From Bradyrhizobium sp. CCGUVB4N (GTDB taxonomy: Bacteria > Pseudomonadota > Alphaproteobacteria > Rhizobiales > Xanthobacteraceae): a DNA stretch of 64,000 nt. How positions within the stretch are numbered: position 1 is the stretch's first letter; every line of letters begins with the position of its first letter. Location: assembly GCF_024199945.1 (NCBI RefSeq), contig NZ_JANADP010000001.1, forward strand, positions 4,836,001 to 4,900,000, given 5' to 3'. Made by a program: the position numbers and the translations under genes. A model generated the notes under the pieces. That model was given only the letters and a program-made list of their open reading frames with translations. It was not told the origin of the DNA and made no database searches. Positions 26,510 to 36,158 of this stretch are shown here, piece by piece.

Positions 26510-29500
26510 ATGGGTGTCTCAGAACCCTTCATCCGCCGGCCGATCGCAACCTCGTTGCTCGGCATTGCGCTGCTGATTGGCGGCGCGCTCGGCTATTTCG
26601 CGCTGCCGGTCTCCGCGTTGCCGCAGGTCGATTTCCCGACCGTGCAGGTGTCGACGCAGCTGCCGGGCGCGAGTCCCGACGTGATCGCTTCACTGATCAC
26701 AGCGCCGCTGGAGCGGCAACTCGGGCAGATCCCGTCGCTGACGGCGATGAATTCGACGAGTTCGTTCGGCGTCAGCCAGATCTCGCTGCAGTTCGATCTC
26801 AACCGCGACATCGACGGCGCGACGCAGGACGTGCAGGCCGCGATCAACGCGGCCGCGGGCGTCTTGCCCAAGACGCTGCCTTACCCGCCGACCTACGCCA
26901 AGGTGAACCCGGCGGATGCGCCTGTCATGACGCTGGCGCTGCGCTCGGACACGATCTCGCTGCGCGCGATGAGCGATATCGCAGACACGCTGCTGGCGCA
27001 GCGGCTGAGCCAGATTTCCGGCGTGGGTCGTGTTTCCGTGCTCGGCGGGCTGAAGCCGGCCGTGCGCATCCAGGCGGATCTGGCGCGGCTGGCTGCCTAC
27101 GGCATCGCCATGGAGGATCTCCGCAACGCGATCGCCAACGCGAACGTCTCCGGGCCGAAGGGCTCCCTCGACGGTGCCCAGCAATCCTACATCATCGCGG
27201 CCAACGACCAGATCGCCGCCGCCGACGCCTACAGGCCGATCATCATCGCCTATCGCAACGGCTCGCCGGTCACGATCGGCGACGTCGCGCAGATCGTCGA
27301 CGGGCTCGAGAATGATCGCACCGGCGGCTGGTACCAGGGCACGCCGGCCGTCATCATCGACATCCAGCGCCAGCCTGGCGCCAATGTCATCGACGTCGTC
27401 AGCCAGATCCGCGCCGAGATCCCGAAGGTCCAGCGCGCCATACCGGCCGGTGTGCACCTGACCATCGTCTCCGACCGCACCGTCACCATTCGCGCCTCCG
27501 TCCACGACGTGCAGTTCACGCTGATCCTCAGCGTGGTGCTGGTGACGCTGGTGGTGCTGTTGTTCCTGCGCTCGCTGCGCGCCACGTTGATCGCCGGCGT
27601 GGCGCTGCCGCTGTCGCTGATCACGAGCTTCGGCATCATGTATTTTGCCGGCTTCAGCCTCGACAATCTGTCGCTGATGGCGCTCACGATCGGCACCGGC
27701 TTCGTGGTCGACGACGCCATCGTCATGATCGAGAACATCGTGCGCCATATGGAAAATGGCGACAGCGCAATGACCGCCTCGCTCAAGGGCGCGAGCGAGA
27801 TCGGCTTCACCGTGATCTCGCTGACGGTGTCGCTGATCGCGGTGTTCATCCCGCTGCTGTTCATGTCGGGCCTGGTCGGCCGCATGTTCCGCGAATTCGC
27901 GCTGACCTTGACGATCGCGGTCGTGACCTCGGCGGTGGTGTCGCTGACGTTGACGCCGATGATGTGCTCGCGCCTGCTCAAGCACGCCCATGAGGAGCTG
28001 GCGGTGCCGGGGCTGGCTGCCATCAGTCGCTTCATCGACCGCACCGTCGAATTCTATCACCGCACGCTGCTCGTGGTGTTGCGGCACCAGCGCACCACGC
28101 TGGTCGTGACCTTTGCCACGCTGGTCGCGACGCTGGTGCTCTATGTCGTCGCACCGAAGGGCTTTTTGCCGCTCCAGGACACCGCCTCGATCACGGCTGT
28201 GACGGAGGCGGGGCCCGATGTCTCGTTCGGAGAGATGCAGAAGCGGCAGGCCGAGATCGCCGACGCCATCAAGGCCGACCCCGACGTGACCGGCGTGGTC
28301 TCGGTGATCGGCGCGGGCTCGGTCAACCCGACCACCAATGTCGGACGCCTGGTCATGAGCCTGACGCCTCGCGGCGAGCGGCGTGACGATGTCAGCGTCG
28401 TCATTGCCCGGCTGAAGCAGAAGGTCGCCGGCATCCCCGGCATGACCGTCTACTTCCAGCCCGTGCAGGACGTGCAGATCTCGACCCAGTCGAGCCGATC
28501 GCAATACCAGTACACGCTGACCGGTACCGATGCGACGCTGGTGTCGGAATGGGCGAAGAAGCTCGTCGACGAGATGCGGCACGATCCCCTGTTCCGTGAC
28601 GTTTCCTCGGAGGCCCAGGAGGGCGGCCTGCGCGCGCAGCTCGACGTCGATCGCACCCGCGCCGGGCAGCTCGGCGTCAGCCTGCAGGCCATCACCGACA
28701 CGCTCAACGATGCCTTTGCGCAGCGGCAGATATCGACCATCTACGGCCAGGCAAACCAGTACCGCGTGGTGCTGGAAGCGCTGCCGATGTACCAGCGCGA
28801 TCCTTCGATCCTGTCGAAGCTCTATTTGCCGGGCGGGGCCAGCAGCTCGGTGGTCGGCGCGCCCAACGCGCAGGTCCCACTCGACGCGGTGGCGACGCTG
28901 AAGCGTACCACGGCGCCGCTGGCGATCTCGCACCAGGCGCAATTCCCGGCGATCTCGCTCTCCTTCAACCTCGCGCCGGGCGCCGCGCTCGGCGATGCCG
29001 TCGAGGCGGTGAAGGCGATCGAGACCCGGATCGAGATGCCCAACAGCATCGTCGGCGTCTATGCCGGCGACGCCGCGGAATTCGCCAAGGCGCTCGCCGG
29101 CCAGCCCTGGCTGCTGCTCGCTGCCGTGATCACGATCTACATCGTGCTCGGCGTGCTCTATGAGAGCTACATCCACCCGATCACGATCCTCTCGACGCTG
29201 CCCTCGGCCGGCGTCGGCGCCATCCTGGCGCTGATCCTGTGCGGGCAGGATCTCTCGGTCATCGGCCTGATCGGCATCATCCTGCTGATGGGCATCGTCA
29301 AGAAGAACGCGATCATGATGATCGACTTCGCGCTGGAGGCCGAGCGCGGGCAGGGCATGCCGGCGCATGAGGCGATCGTGCAGGCGTGTCTGTTGCGCTT
29401 CCGCCCGATCATGATGACGACGCTGGCCGCGCTGTTCGGCGCGCTGCCGCTGGCGATCGAGAGCGGCACCGGGGCCGAGCTGCGCTTCCCGCTCGGCATC

Positions 29501-29662
29501 TCCATCATCGGCGGCCTGCTGCTGAGCCAGCTGCTGACGCTCTACACCACGCCGGTGATCTACCTCGCGCTCGACCGCATCAACCGTCGCCTCGAACAGG
29601 CGCTGCCGCCGCCGGAGCCCGACGCGCCGCCGACGGCGGGCGCGACCGAGGGGATGCAGTGA
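26510..29662 (+). CDS. RND efflux permease, MdtB-like
   Basis: 1050 residues with the full hydrophobe/amphiphile efflux-1 layout: an N-terminal helix (SEPFIRRPIATSLLGIALL), a large periplasmic porter loop, six helices, a second porter loop and five more helices. The helix-4 proton-relay motif GFVVDDAIVMIEN carries the twin aspartates. It resembles MdtB of the MdtABC system. Inner membrane drug/proton antiporter subunit. The stop and the next ATG overlap (TGATG), implying equal production of two paralogous permeases that probably assemble as a heterotrimer. Confidence 0.94.
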   Translation: MGVSEPFIRRPIATSLLGIALLIGGALGYFALPVSALPQVDFPTVQVSTQLPGASPDVIASLITAPLERQLGQIPSLTAMNSTSSFGVSQISLQFDLNRDIDGATQDVQAAINAAAGVLPKTLPYPPTYAKVNPADAPVMTLALRSDTISLRAMSDIADTLLAQRLSQISGVGRVSVLGGLKPAVRIQADLARLAAYGIAMEDLRNAIANANVSGPKGSLDGAQQSYIIAANDQIAAADAYRPIIIAYRNGSPVTIGDVAQIVDGLENDRTGGWYQGTPAVIIDIQRQPGANVIDVVSQIRAEIPKVQRAIPAGVHLTIVSDRTVTIRASVHDVQFTLILSVVLVTLVVLLFLRSLRATLIAGVALPLSLITSFGIMYFAGFSLDNLSLMALTIGTGFVVDDAIVMIENIVRHMENGDSAMTASLKGASEIGFTVISLTVSLIAVFIPLLFMSGLVGRMFREFALTLTIAVVTSAVVSLTLTPMMCSRLLKHAHEELAVPGLAAISRFIDRTVEFYHRTLLVVLRHQRTTLVVTFATLVATLVLYVVAPKGFLPLQDTASITAVTEAGPDVSFGEMQKRQAEIADAIKADPDVTGVVSVIGAGSVNPTTNVGRLVMSLTPRGERRDDVSVVIARLKQKVAGIPGMTVYFQPVQDVQISTQSSRSQYQYTLTGTDATLVSEWAKKLVDEMRHDPLFRDVSSEAQEGGLRAQLDVDRTRAGQLGVSLQAITDTLNDAFAQRQISTIYGQANQYRVVLEALPMYQRDPSILSKLYLPGGASSSVVGAPNAQVPLDAVATLKRTTAPLAISHQAQFPAISLSFNLAPGAALGDAVEAVKAIETRIEMPNSIVGVYAGDAAEFAKALAGQPWLLLAAVITIYIVLGVLYESYIHPITILSTLPSAGVGAILALILCGQDLSVIGLIGIILLMGIVKKNAIMMIDFALEAERGQGMPAHEAIVQACLLRFRPIMMTTLAALFGALPLAIESGTGAELRFPLGISIIGGLLLSQLLTLYTTPVIYLALDRINRRLEQALPPPEPDAPPTAGATEGMQ

Positions 29663-32600
29663 TGGCGTCGATCTCGGAGCCATTCATCCGCCGCCCCGTC
29701 GCAACCACGCTGCTGTCGATCGGGCTGTTTCTGCTGGGGGGCGTCGCCTACGAGTTCCTGCCGGTTGCTTCGGTCCCGAATGTCGACTTCCCCGCCATCT
29801 TCGTCTCGGCGAGCCGCCCCGGTGCCGACCCCTCCGTGATGGCCGCGACCGTGGCTGCGCCGCTAGAACGGCGGCTCGGCGAAATCGCAGGCATCAACCA
29901 GATCACGTCGACGAGCTCTCTCGGCACGGCCAACATCCAGCTCCAGTTCGATATCGGCCGCAACATCGACAAGGCGGCGCGCGACGTGCAGGCCGCCATC
30001 AACGCCGCGCTGGTCGACCTTCCCAGCGACCTGCCGGCGCTGCCGCGCTTCCGCAAGGCGAATACGGCAGGCGCCCCCGTCTTCGTGCTGGCGCTGACCT
30101 CCAAGACGCTGTCCGCCAGCGCCATCTACGACGTCGCCGATACCGTGCTGGCGCAGCGCATCTCGCAGGTGCCGGGCGTGGGCGATGTGACCGTGTCGGG
30201 CGCGGACCAGCCGGCGGTGCGGATCCAGCTCAATCCGGTGGCGCTGTCGAATGCGGGGATCGCGACCGACGACGTCCGGACCGCCATCATCAACGCCAAC
30301 CCGCTCGGTCCCGTCGGCATCTTCAACGGCGAGCGCCAGAGCGAGACGCTGTCGCTGAACAGGCAGATGCGCACGGCCAAGGAATTCCGTGACATCGTCA
30401 TCAAGAGTTCGAACGGCAATTTCGTCCGGCTCTCCGACGTCGCCGACATCGAGGACAGCGTCCGCAACGCGCGCTCCATCGCCTGGTTCAACAAGCAGCC
30501 GGCGGTGCTGATCCAGATCACCAAGCAGGGCGACGCCAACGTCATCGACACCGTCGACCGGGTGAAGGCGCTGGTCCCCGAGTTGAAGCAATGGATCCCG
30601 GCCGGCGTCGACGTGTCCACGCTGGTCGACCGCACCACCACGATCCGCGCCAGCGTGATGGACATGCAGTGGACGCTGCTCGCGACCGCGGTCCTGGTGA
30701 TGGTCGTCGTGTTCGTGTTCCTGCGCCGGGTGACGCCGACGGTCGCGGCCGGCATTTCGGTGCCGCTGGCGCTGGCCGGTACCTGTGCCGGGATGTGGGT
30801 CGCGGGCTTCTCGATCGACAATCTGTCGCTGATGGCGCTCGCGATCTCGGTCGGTTTCGTGGTCGACGACGCCATCGTCATGATCGAGAACATGTTCCGC
30901 AATCTCGAGCACGGCATGCGGCCGATGCAGGCGGCGCTGGAGGGTGCCAAGCAGATCGGCTTCACGGTCGTTTCGATCAGCCTGTCGCTGATTGCCGCGT
31001 TCACGCCGCTGATCTTCATGGACGGCATCGTCGGCCGCCTCCTGCGCGAATTTTCGCTGACGCTGACCTTTGCGATCGTGGTCTCGACCCTGGTGTCGCT
31101 GACGGTCACGCCGATGATCTGCGCCCATTACATCCGGCAGACCACATCGGGTTCCGCCACGCTGTTCGATCGCCTGATCGAAGGCTCGCTGTCGCGCATC
31201 GTCTCGTTCTACGCCCGCACCCTGCGCGCCGTGCTGGAGTTTCCGCTGCTGACGCTGCTGGTGTTCTTCGCCACCATCGGCTTGACGGTGATGCTCTACA
31301 TCAAGGTGCCCAAGGGCTATTTCCCGACGGACGATTCCGGCTTCGTCATCGGCGCGACGCGCGCCTCCGCCGATATCTCGTTTCAGTCGATGCTGACCCT
31401 GCAGCAGCGCCTCGCCGACATCGTGATGCAGGATCCGGCGGTGGCCGGCATCGGCTCGACCGTCGGCAGCGGAGGCGGGGGCCCGGGGGCTGCGACCTCG
31501 AACCGCGGCACCATGTTCATCAGCCTGAAGCCGCCGGAGGAGCGCGACCACGTCTCGACGCAGGTGGTGATCGACCGGCTGCGGAAAGCACTGTTTCCCG
31601 TGCCCGGCATCCGCCTCTTCATGTTCGCCGCGCAGGACGTCCGCGCCGGCGGCCGGCAGAGCGATTCCGACTATCAGTACACGCTCGCCTCGACGGATCT
31701 CGATCTGCTGCAGAAATGGGCGCCGATCGTGGCCAAGCGCATGGAGACGGTCGAGGGCATCACCGACATTTCCAGCGACCGCGATCCCGGCGGACTTCAG
31801 CTGACACTGAACATCGACCGCCAGAAGGCGGCCGCGCTCGGCGTCAAGGTCCAGGACATCGACAACGCCCTGAACAACGCGTTCTCGCAGCGCCAGATCG
31901 CGATCATCTACACCCAGCGCAACCAGTACATGACCGTGCTGGAGATCGACCCGAAATTCCAGGTCGATCCGTCCAATCTCGAGCGCATCTATGTCGCCGG
32001 CGCCAATGACGTGCAGGTGCCGCTGTCCGCCGTGGTGCACGCGACGCGCGGGCTGGCTGCGCTTGCGGTCTATCATTCGCAATCGGTGCCTTCGACGACG
32101 GTGTCATTCAATCTGCTGCCCGACGTGCCGCTTCAGGCCGCGACGCAAAACATCCAGCGCGCGGTCGACGAGTTGCACATGCCTGAGGGCATCCGCGGCA
32201 GCTTTGACGGCAATGCCGGCGATTTCGCCAAGACCAGCGGCCGGCAGCCGCTGCTCATCCTCGGCGCGCTGGTGGCGATGTATATCGTGCTCGGCGTGCT
32301 CTATGAGAGCTTGGCCCATCCACTCACGATCATCTCGACGCTGCCCTCGGCCGGCCTCGGCGCGCTGCTCGCGCTCCAGATCACCAACACGCCGCTGACG
32401 GTGATCGCCTTCGTCGGCATCATCCTGTTGATCGGCATCGTCAAGAAGAACGGCATCATGATGGTCGACTTCGCGCTCGATGCCGAACGCCAGCGTGGGC
32501 TGTCGTCAGCCGAAGCGATCTTCGAGGCCTGCCAGGCACGCTTCCGCCCGATCCTGATGACGACCATGGCGGCGCTGTTCGCCGGCATTCCGCTGGTCGT

Positions 32601-32769
32601 CGCGACCGGGCCGGGCACGGAGCTGCGCCGCCCGCTCGGCATCACCATCATCGGCGGCCTGTTCGTCTCGCAGATCCTGACGCTCTACACCACGCCCGTG
32701 ATTTACCTCCTGATCGACCGTCTGCGCCGGCGGTCCGAGCCGCAGCCGCTCGCGGCGCCGGCGGAATAG
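29662..32769 (+). CDS. RND efflux permease, MdtC-like
   Basis: 1035 residues, paralogous to the preceding gene, beginning SEPFIRRPVATTLLSIGLFL. The helix-4 twin aspartates are in GFVVDDAIVMIENMF, so both permeases look proton-competent. The frame is open upstream inside the previous gene, but the ATG at 29662, one base into the preceding stop, aligns with the paralog's start. In MdtBC-type pumps the active trimer is B2C. Substrates (bile-salt-like, novobiocin, flavonoids in rhizobia) cannot be told from sequence. Confidence 0.94.
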   Translation: MASISEPFIRRPVATTLLSIGLFLLGGVAYEFLPVASVPNVDFPAIFVSASRPGADPSVMAATVAAPLERRLGEIAGINQITSTSSLGTANIQLQFDIGRNIDKAARDVQAAINAALVDLPSDLPALPRFRKANTAGAPVFVLALTSKTLSASAIYDVADTVLAQRISQVPGVGDVTVSGADQPAVRIQLNPVALSNAGIATDDVRTAIINANPLGPVGIFNGERQSETLSLNRQMRTAKEFRDIVIKSSNGNFVRLSDVADIEDSVRNARSIAWFNKQPAVLIQITKQGDANVIDTVDRVKALVPELKQWIPAGVDVSTLVDRTTTIRASVMDMQWTLLATAVLVMVVVFVFLRRVTPTVAAGISVPLALAGTCAGMWVAGFSIDNLSLMALAISVGFVVDDAIVMIENMFRNLEHGMRPMQAALEGAKQIGFTVVSISLSLIAAFTPLIFMDGIVGRLLREFSLTLTFAIVVSTLVSLTVTPMICAHYIRQTTSGSATLFDRLIEGSLSRIVSFYARTLRAVLEFPLLTLLVFFATIGLTVMLYIKVPKGYFPTDDSGFVIGATRASADISFQSMLTLQQRLADIVMQDPAVAGIGSTVGSGGGGPGAATSNRGTMFISLKPPEERDHVSTQVVIDRLRKALFPVPGIRLFMFAAQDVRAGGRQSDSDYQYTLASTDLDLLQKWAPIVAKRMETVEGITDISSDRDPGGLQLTLNIDRQKAAALGVKVQDIDNALNNAFSQRQIAIIYTQRNQYMTVLEIDPKFQVDPSNLERIYVAGANDVQVPLSAVVHATRGLAALAVYHSQSVPSTTVSFNLLPDVPLQAATQNIQRAVDELHMPEGIRGSFDGNAGDFAKTSGRQPLLILGALVAMYIVLGVLYESLAHPLTIISTLPSAGLGALLALQITNTPLTVIAFVGIILLIGIVKKNGIMMVDFALDAERQRGLSSAEAIFEACQARFRPILMTTMAALFAGIPLVVATGPGTELRRPLGITIIGGLFVSQILTLYTTPVIYLLIDRLRRRSEPQPLAAPAE

Positions 32770-32805
32770 GTTGTTGCAGCGCGGCTTCGAGCGTATAGCG
32801 GCGGC

Positions 32806-33546
32806 ATGTCGAACCCAGCTGAAACCACGGCCGCAGCGCCGGAGCCGATTCCCGAATGCCCGCACTGCCAGAAGCCGATGCCGCTCTGCATCTGCGACAG
32901 TGTCACGCCGATCGAGAATGGCCTCGAGCTCCTGATCCTCCAGCATCCGCAGGAGCAGGACAGGGCGCTCGGCACGGCCCGGCTGCTGGCCCGGCATTTT
33001 GCCGATGCGACGGTCCGCGTCGGCCTGTCCTGGCCGAGCTTGTCCAAGGCGCTCGGGCACCCCATTGAAAACGCCTCGCACTGGGCCGTGCTCTATCTCG
33101 GCTCGGCCCGCGCAGCCGACCTCGACGTGGAGAGTGAGATCGTCGCGCTCAACCGCAAGGGCGAGGTCGCGGACAACCAGCGCGCCATTCTCGGCAAGCT
33201 CGAAGGGGTGGTGCTGCTTGACGGCACCTGGAGCCAGGCCAAGGCGCTGTGGTGGCGCAATCCCTGGATGCTGAAATGCCAGCGCGTGATCCTCAACCCG
33301 GCGCACCCGTCGCGCTACGGGCGGTTGCGCAAGGAGCCGCGCAAGGACGGACTGTCGACCATCGAGGCAGCCGCAACGCTGCTGGCGGGCCTCGAGCGGC
33401 GTCCCGACATCGCCGAGACGCTGAACGCCAGTTTTGAACGGCTGTTGACGCGCTACCGCGAAGTTCAGGCCGAGATGCCGGAACTGGCGCCAAAGCCGGC
33501 GCCAAAAGGCCGGCGACGCGATTTCCGGCGCGGCAAACGGTCCTGA
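32806..33546 (+). CDS. DTW-domain tRNA-uridine aminocarboxypropyltransferase
   Basis: 246 residues. The N terminus has a zinc-ribbon-like CPHCQKPMPLCICD; the catalytic DTW-type motif is in VVLLDGTWSQAKALWWRNP; and PSRYGRLRKEP is the conserved basic stretch of the TapT/YfiP family. The enzyme uses SAM to put an acp group on uridine (acp3U, position 47 in tRNA). It stands between the efflux operon and an ABC exporter pair and seems independent of both. Confidence 0.85.
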   Translation: MSNPAETTAAAPEPIPECPHCQKPMPLCICDSVTPIENGLELLILQHPQEQDRALGTARLLARHFADATVRVGLSWPSLSKALGHPIENASHWAVLYLGSARAADLDVESEIVALNRKGEVADNQRAILGKLEGVVLLDGTWSQAKALWWRNPWMLKCQRVILNPAHPSRYGRLRKEPRKDGLSTIEAAATLLAGLERRPDIAETLNASFERLLTRYREVQAEMPELAPKPAPKGRRRDFRRGKRS

Positions 33547-33574
33547 TGTGAGCCGATCTCGTCCGTACGGTTGA

Positions 33575-34420
33575 TTGCCCTGTCAGGAGCGGGCAGATAC
33601 AGACCGTCCGAGCCGGAGCAGAAGGGGCAGCCGAATTCAGAGCGCAGCGAAGGAGATCCTGGCCCAGGCAGCGCAGTTCGATCGTTGGGGCACGCTCGCC
33701 CTGATGGACATTTCGCTGCGCTACCGGCGTACCGTGATCGGGCCGCTCTGGATCACGCTGACGCTTGCGGCGACGATCGTCAGTGTCGGCACGGTCTACG
33801 CCGCGCTGTTCAGGCAGGATATCACCGCCTTCCTGCCGTCCTTCGCGGTTGGCCTGATCGTCTGGACGCTGATCGCCACGACGCTGCAGGAAGGTTCCAA
33901 CATCTTCGTGGCCTCCGGCCATCTGATCAAGGCGGTGCCGGCACCGCTGATCGTGCACGTGCTGCAGATGATCGCGCGCAACGTGCTGATCTTCGCCCAT
34001 CATCTCCTCATCGTCGTCCTGCTCTATGTCGTGATGCCCTGGCCGCTGCACGCGAGCATGCTGCTCGTCGTGCCGGGCTTTGCGATCCTGCTCATCGTGC
34101 TGCTCGGCGGCTCGGTCGCGCTTGGCATGCTCTGCGCGCGCTTTCGCGACATCGGATCCGCGATCGTGAGCGGCCTGCAATTCATCTTCTTCCTCACGCC
34201 CGTGATCTGGACCGAGGACAGCGTGCGCGGCACCGCGTTCCATTGGCTGACGCGAGTCAATCCGTTCGCGACGCTGCTCGATCTCGTGCGCAGGCCGCTG
34301 TTGTCGCAGCCGATGGATGCGGAGCAATGGCTGCTCGGCCTGGCTTACGCAATCGCCGTCGCCGCCGTCGGGCTGGGGTGCTACGCAAAATACCGCCACC
34401 GCGTGGCATATTGGCTGTGA
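33575..34420 (+). CDS. ABC-2 type polysaccharide exporter permease (Wzm-like)
   Basis: 281 residues with six predicted helices. SLRYRRTVIGPLWITLTLAA (the cytoplasmic interfacial helix then TM1), GSNIFVASGHLIKAVPAP and FLTPVIWTED are characteristic of KpsM/Wzm/RfbA permeases. It exports lipid-linked or phospholipid-tipped polysaccharide. The annotated start is a TTG without a clear Shine-Dalgarno; the real start may be some 20-40 codons downstream. It is followed after 8 bases by the ATPase. Confidence 0.85.
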   Translation: MPCQERADTDRPSRSRRGSRIQSAAKEILAQAAQFDRWGTLALMDISLRYRRTVIGPLWITLTLAATIVSVGTVYAALFRQDITAFLPSFAVGLIVWTLIATTLQEGSNIFVASGHLIKAVPAPLIVHVLQMIARNVLIFAHHLLIVVLLYVVMPWPLHASMLLVVPGFAILLIVLLGGSVALGMLCARFRDIGSAIVSGLQFIFFLTPVIWTEDSVRGTAFHWLTRVNPFATLLDLVRRPLLSQPMDAEQWLLGLAYAIAVAAVGLGCYAKYRHRVAYWL

Positions 34421-34428
34421 GGGGCGGG

Positions 34429-35181
34429 ATGAGCACCACGGCCCATATCGTGCTGCGCAACGTCTCGGTCACGTTTCCGGTGCTGTCGTTCCGCGACCGT
34501 TCGCTGCGCAGCCGCTTCGTTCGCGCCGTGACCTTGCGCCGCGAAGCAGCCCGTCCACACATCGTCACCGCGCTCGATGGCATCGACCTCGACATCCGTG
34601 CCGGGGATCGCGTCGCCATCGTCGGCGCCAACGGCGCCGGAAAGACCACGCTGCTGCGGGTCCTTGCCGGCATCTACCATCCGACCTCAGGCGGCATCGA
34701 CGTGCTCGGCCGCTGCCTGTCGCTGTTCGACCTGTCGGCCGGCTTCGACGAAGAGGCGACCGGCTACGAGAACATCATGCGCCGCGGCCTGGTGATCGGT
34801 GCCCGGCGGACCGAGATCGATGCGCGGCGCGCGGAGATCGCTGAATTCACCGAGCTCGGCGACCGGCTCGACCTGCCGCTGCGGACCTATTCCAGCGGCA
34901 TGATGCTGCGCCTGATTTTTGCGGTCGCCACCGCCGTCGAGGGCGAGATCGTGCTGCTCGACGAATGGATCGGCGTCGGCGACCAGCATTTCCGGAAAAA
35001 AGCGCGGCAGCGCCTCGACGAGATCGTGGCCCGCGCCGGCATCCTGGTGCTGGCCTCGCACGACGTCGAGCTGATCAAGAGCACCTGCAACCGCGCGATC
35101 CTGCTGGAGGAGGGGCGGATCACCGCGGCGGGCACGACTGAGGAGATTCTTGCCAGATACCTCGGGGCTGCCAAGGTGTAA
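34429..35181 (+). CDS. ABC-2 polysaccharide exporter ATPase (Wzt-like, short form)
   Basis: 250 residues. Walker A GANGAGKTT, the signature YSSGMMLRL, Walker B EIVLLDEWIGVGD and H-loop LASHDVELI are intact. GRCLSLFDLSAGFDEEATG is typical of the KpsT/Wzt subfamily. It lacks the C-terminal carbohydrate-binding domain of O-antigen-specific Wzt proteins, so any substrate recognition by that route is absent. It pairs with the Wzm-like permease. No glycosyltransferase or chain-length gene is adjacent, so the exported glycan is unknown. Confidence 0.87.
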   Translation: MSTTAHIVLRNVSVTFPVLSFRDRSLRSRFVRAVTLRREAARPHIVTALDGIDLDIRAGDRVAIVGANGAGKTTLLRVLAGIYHPTSGGIDVLGRCLSLFDLSAGFDEEATGYENIMRRGLVIGARRTEIDARRAEIAEFTELGDRLDLPLRTYSSGMMLRLIFAVATAVEGEIVLLDEWIGVGDQHFRKKARQRLDEIVARAGILVLASHDVELIKSTCNRAILLEEGRITAAGTTEEILARYLGAAKV

Positions 35182-35237
35182 CTGGCCGGTCGGGGTTGCC
35201 TAAGCCGTTGATCCGCTATATTGCTCCGCCCTTACGG

Positions 35238-35311
35238 GGCCACGTGGCGGAGTGGTTACGCAACGGTCTGCAAAACCGTGTACACCAGTTCAATTCTGGT
35301 CGTGGCCTCCA
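35238..35311 (+). tRNA. tRNA-Cys (GCA)
   Basis: A 74-base cloverleaf. The acceptor stem ggccacg pairs with cgtggcc, followed by discriminator T and an encoded CCA (35309-35311). The anticodon loop tctgcaaaa gives GCA. The T arm reads ccagttcaattctgg. No intron. Confidence 0.95.
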
Positions 35312-35501
35312 TCACAAGCTTCTGATACTTCAGCATAAATTTTGGTTTGTCCGCGTTCCGCCGATCGTGCGGGCGGAGCCGGCGGAGCCATGCCCACCGG
35401 GTTTGCCCGGGGCTTGCTGGAAACCCTCGATTCAGGCCGGATGGCACAACCTTCGCATCTGCGAAGGGATGCAGTCCCGACAATCGAGCGCTGGAGAGCA
35501 C

Positions 35502-35648
35502 GTGGGCGAGATCGTCCGATTTATCCCGAAGTCCGAACTGGAGCGGGCCCGTCTCATTGCCGAGGCGCGCGCGATCTATGACAGCATCTTCCCGCCGGCT
35601 GAACCCGACCGGGCGCAGCGGGACGACGAGGATCGCGTCAAGAATTGA
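35502..35648 (+). CDS. Small conserved hypothetical protein, 48 residues
   Basis: GTG start with GGAGA 6-7 bases upstream. The protein begins VGEIVRFIPKSELERARLI and continues AEARAIYDSIFPPAEP. I recognise GEIV-FIPK-ELER as a widespread small Bradyrhizobium hypothetical family, usually about 50 residues and often in several copies per genome. It is soluble, partly helical, and of unknown function. The frame is open back to 35196 through the tRNA-Cys gene, which cannot be coding. Confidence 0.65.
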   Translation: MGEIVRFIPKSELERARLIAEARAIYDSIFPPAEPDRAQRDDEDRVKN

Positions 35649-35693
35649 TCGCAGCAGGCCCCGAGGCCCGCAATCAGGTCGGGCCGGAAGGTC

Positions 35694-35888
35694 TTAGCAG
35701 GCGGCGTACCAGCCGTCCGGAAAGGGCACGAGGGGCCAGGCACCCTCATTGTCATTCGCGGCCTTGGGCGTCGCGAAAAAGCTCCACGAGCGGGGCACGA
35801 ATTCCTCCTCCGGCGCGGGCGCGAAATCTTCATTGATCATGGCGTCGCGGACGGCTTCCAGCATCAAGTTGAATTCGGCTTCGCTCAT
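35694..35888 (-). CDS. Small hypothetical protein, 64 residues
   Basis: The ATG at 35888 follows GGAGGGTGTG, a strong Shine-Dalgarno, so it is preferred over the upstream in-frame start at 35924. The protein is acidic: MSEAEFNLMLEAVRDAM at the N terminus, a PAPEEEF linker, and an aromatic tail WPLVPFPDGWYAAC. No known domain is recognised. It converges with the 48-residue gene; a role cannot be assigned. Confidence 0.55.
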   Translation of the reverse strand: MSEAEFNLMLEAVRDAMINEDFAPAPEEEFVPRSWSFFATPKAANDNEGAWPLVPFPDGWYAAC

Positions 35889-36158
35889 CACACCCTCCGG
35901 AACGCGGATGGCGCACTGTCGCAAAGCCGGTTTGTTTCCCGATTGACCCGATCGTTCGCATTTTAACGATCGGCCGATCGAGATCCGTTTGGTTAGCGAT
36001 TCCTGAAAAATCCCCAGAGATCCCCGGATGGAACTTTAGGCGTCTCCAGGCAGCGGCCAGTGTGAAAGAGATCACATCCGGCGCGATTTATTCCTCCTAC
36101 CCATACCCCCACGCCGGCCAACGCAGGCCGGGCGAGCAGGGCAGACAGGAGACTGGTC

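Noticed and set aside
26690..29683. A 997-residue open frame on the minus strand opposite the first RND permease (others opposite valS at 46529-49237, and opposite the alpha-2-macroglobulin gene at 114-2324)
   Set aside because: They are Arg/His/Asp-rich antisense shadows caused by the high GC content. The plus-strand products have complete family motifs and the shadows have none.
35196..35501. Extension of the 48-residue gene to a 150-residue protein starting at 35196
   Set aside because: The extended frame would run through the tRNA-Cys gene. The GTG at 35502 has a good ribosome site and matches the recalled family start.
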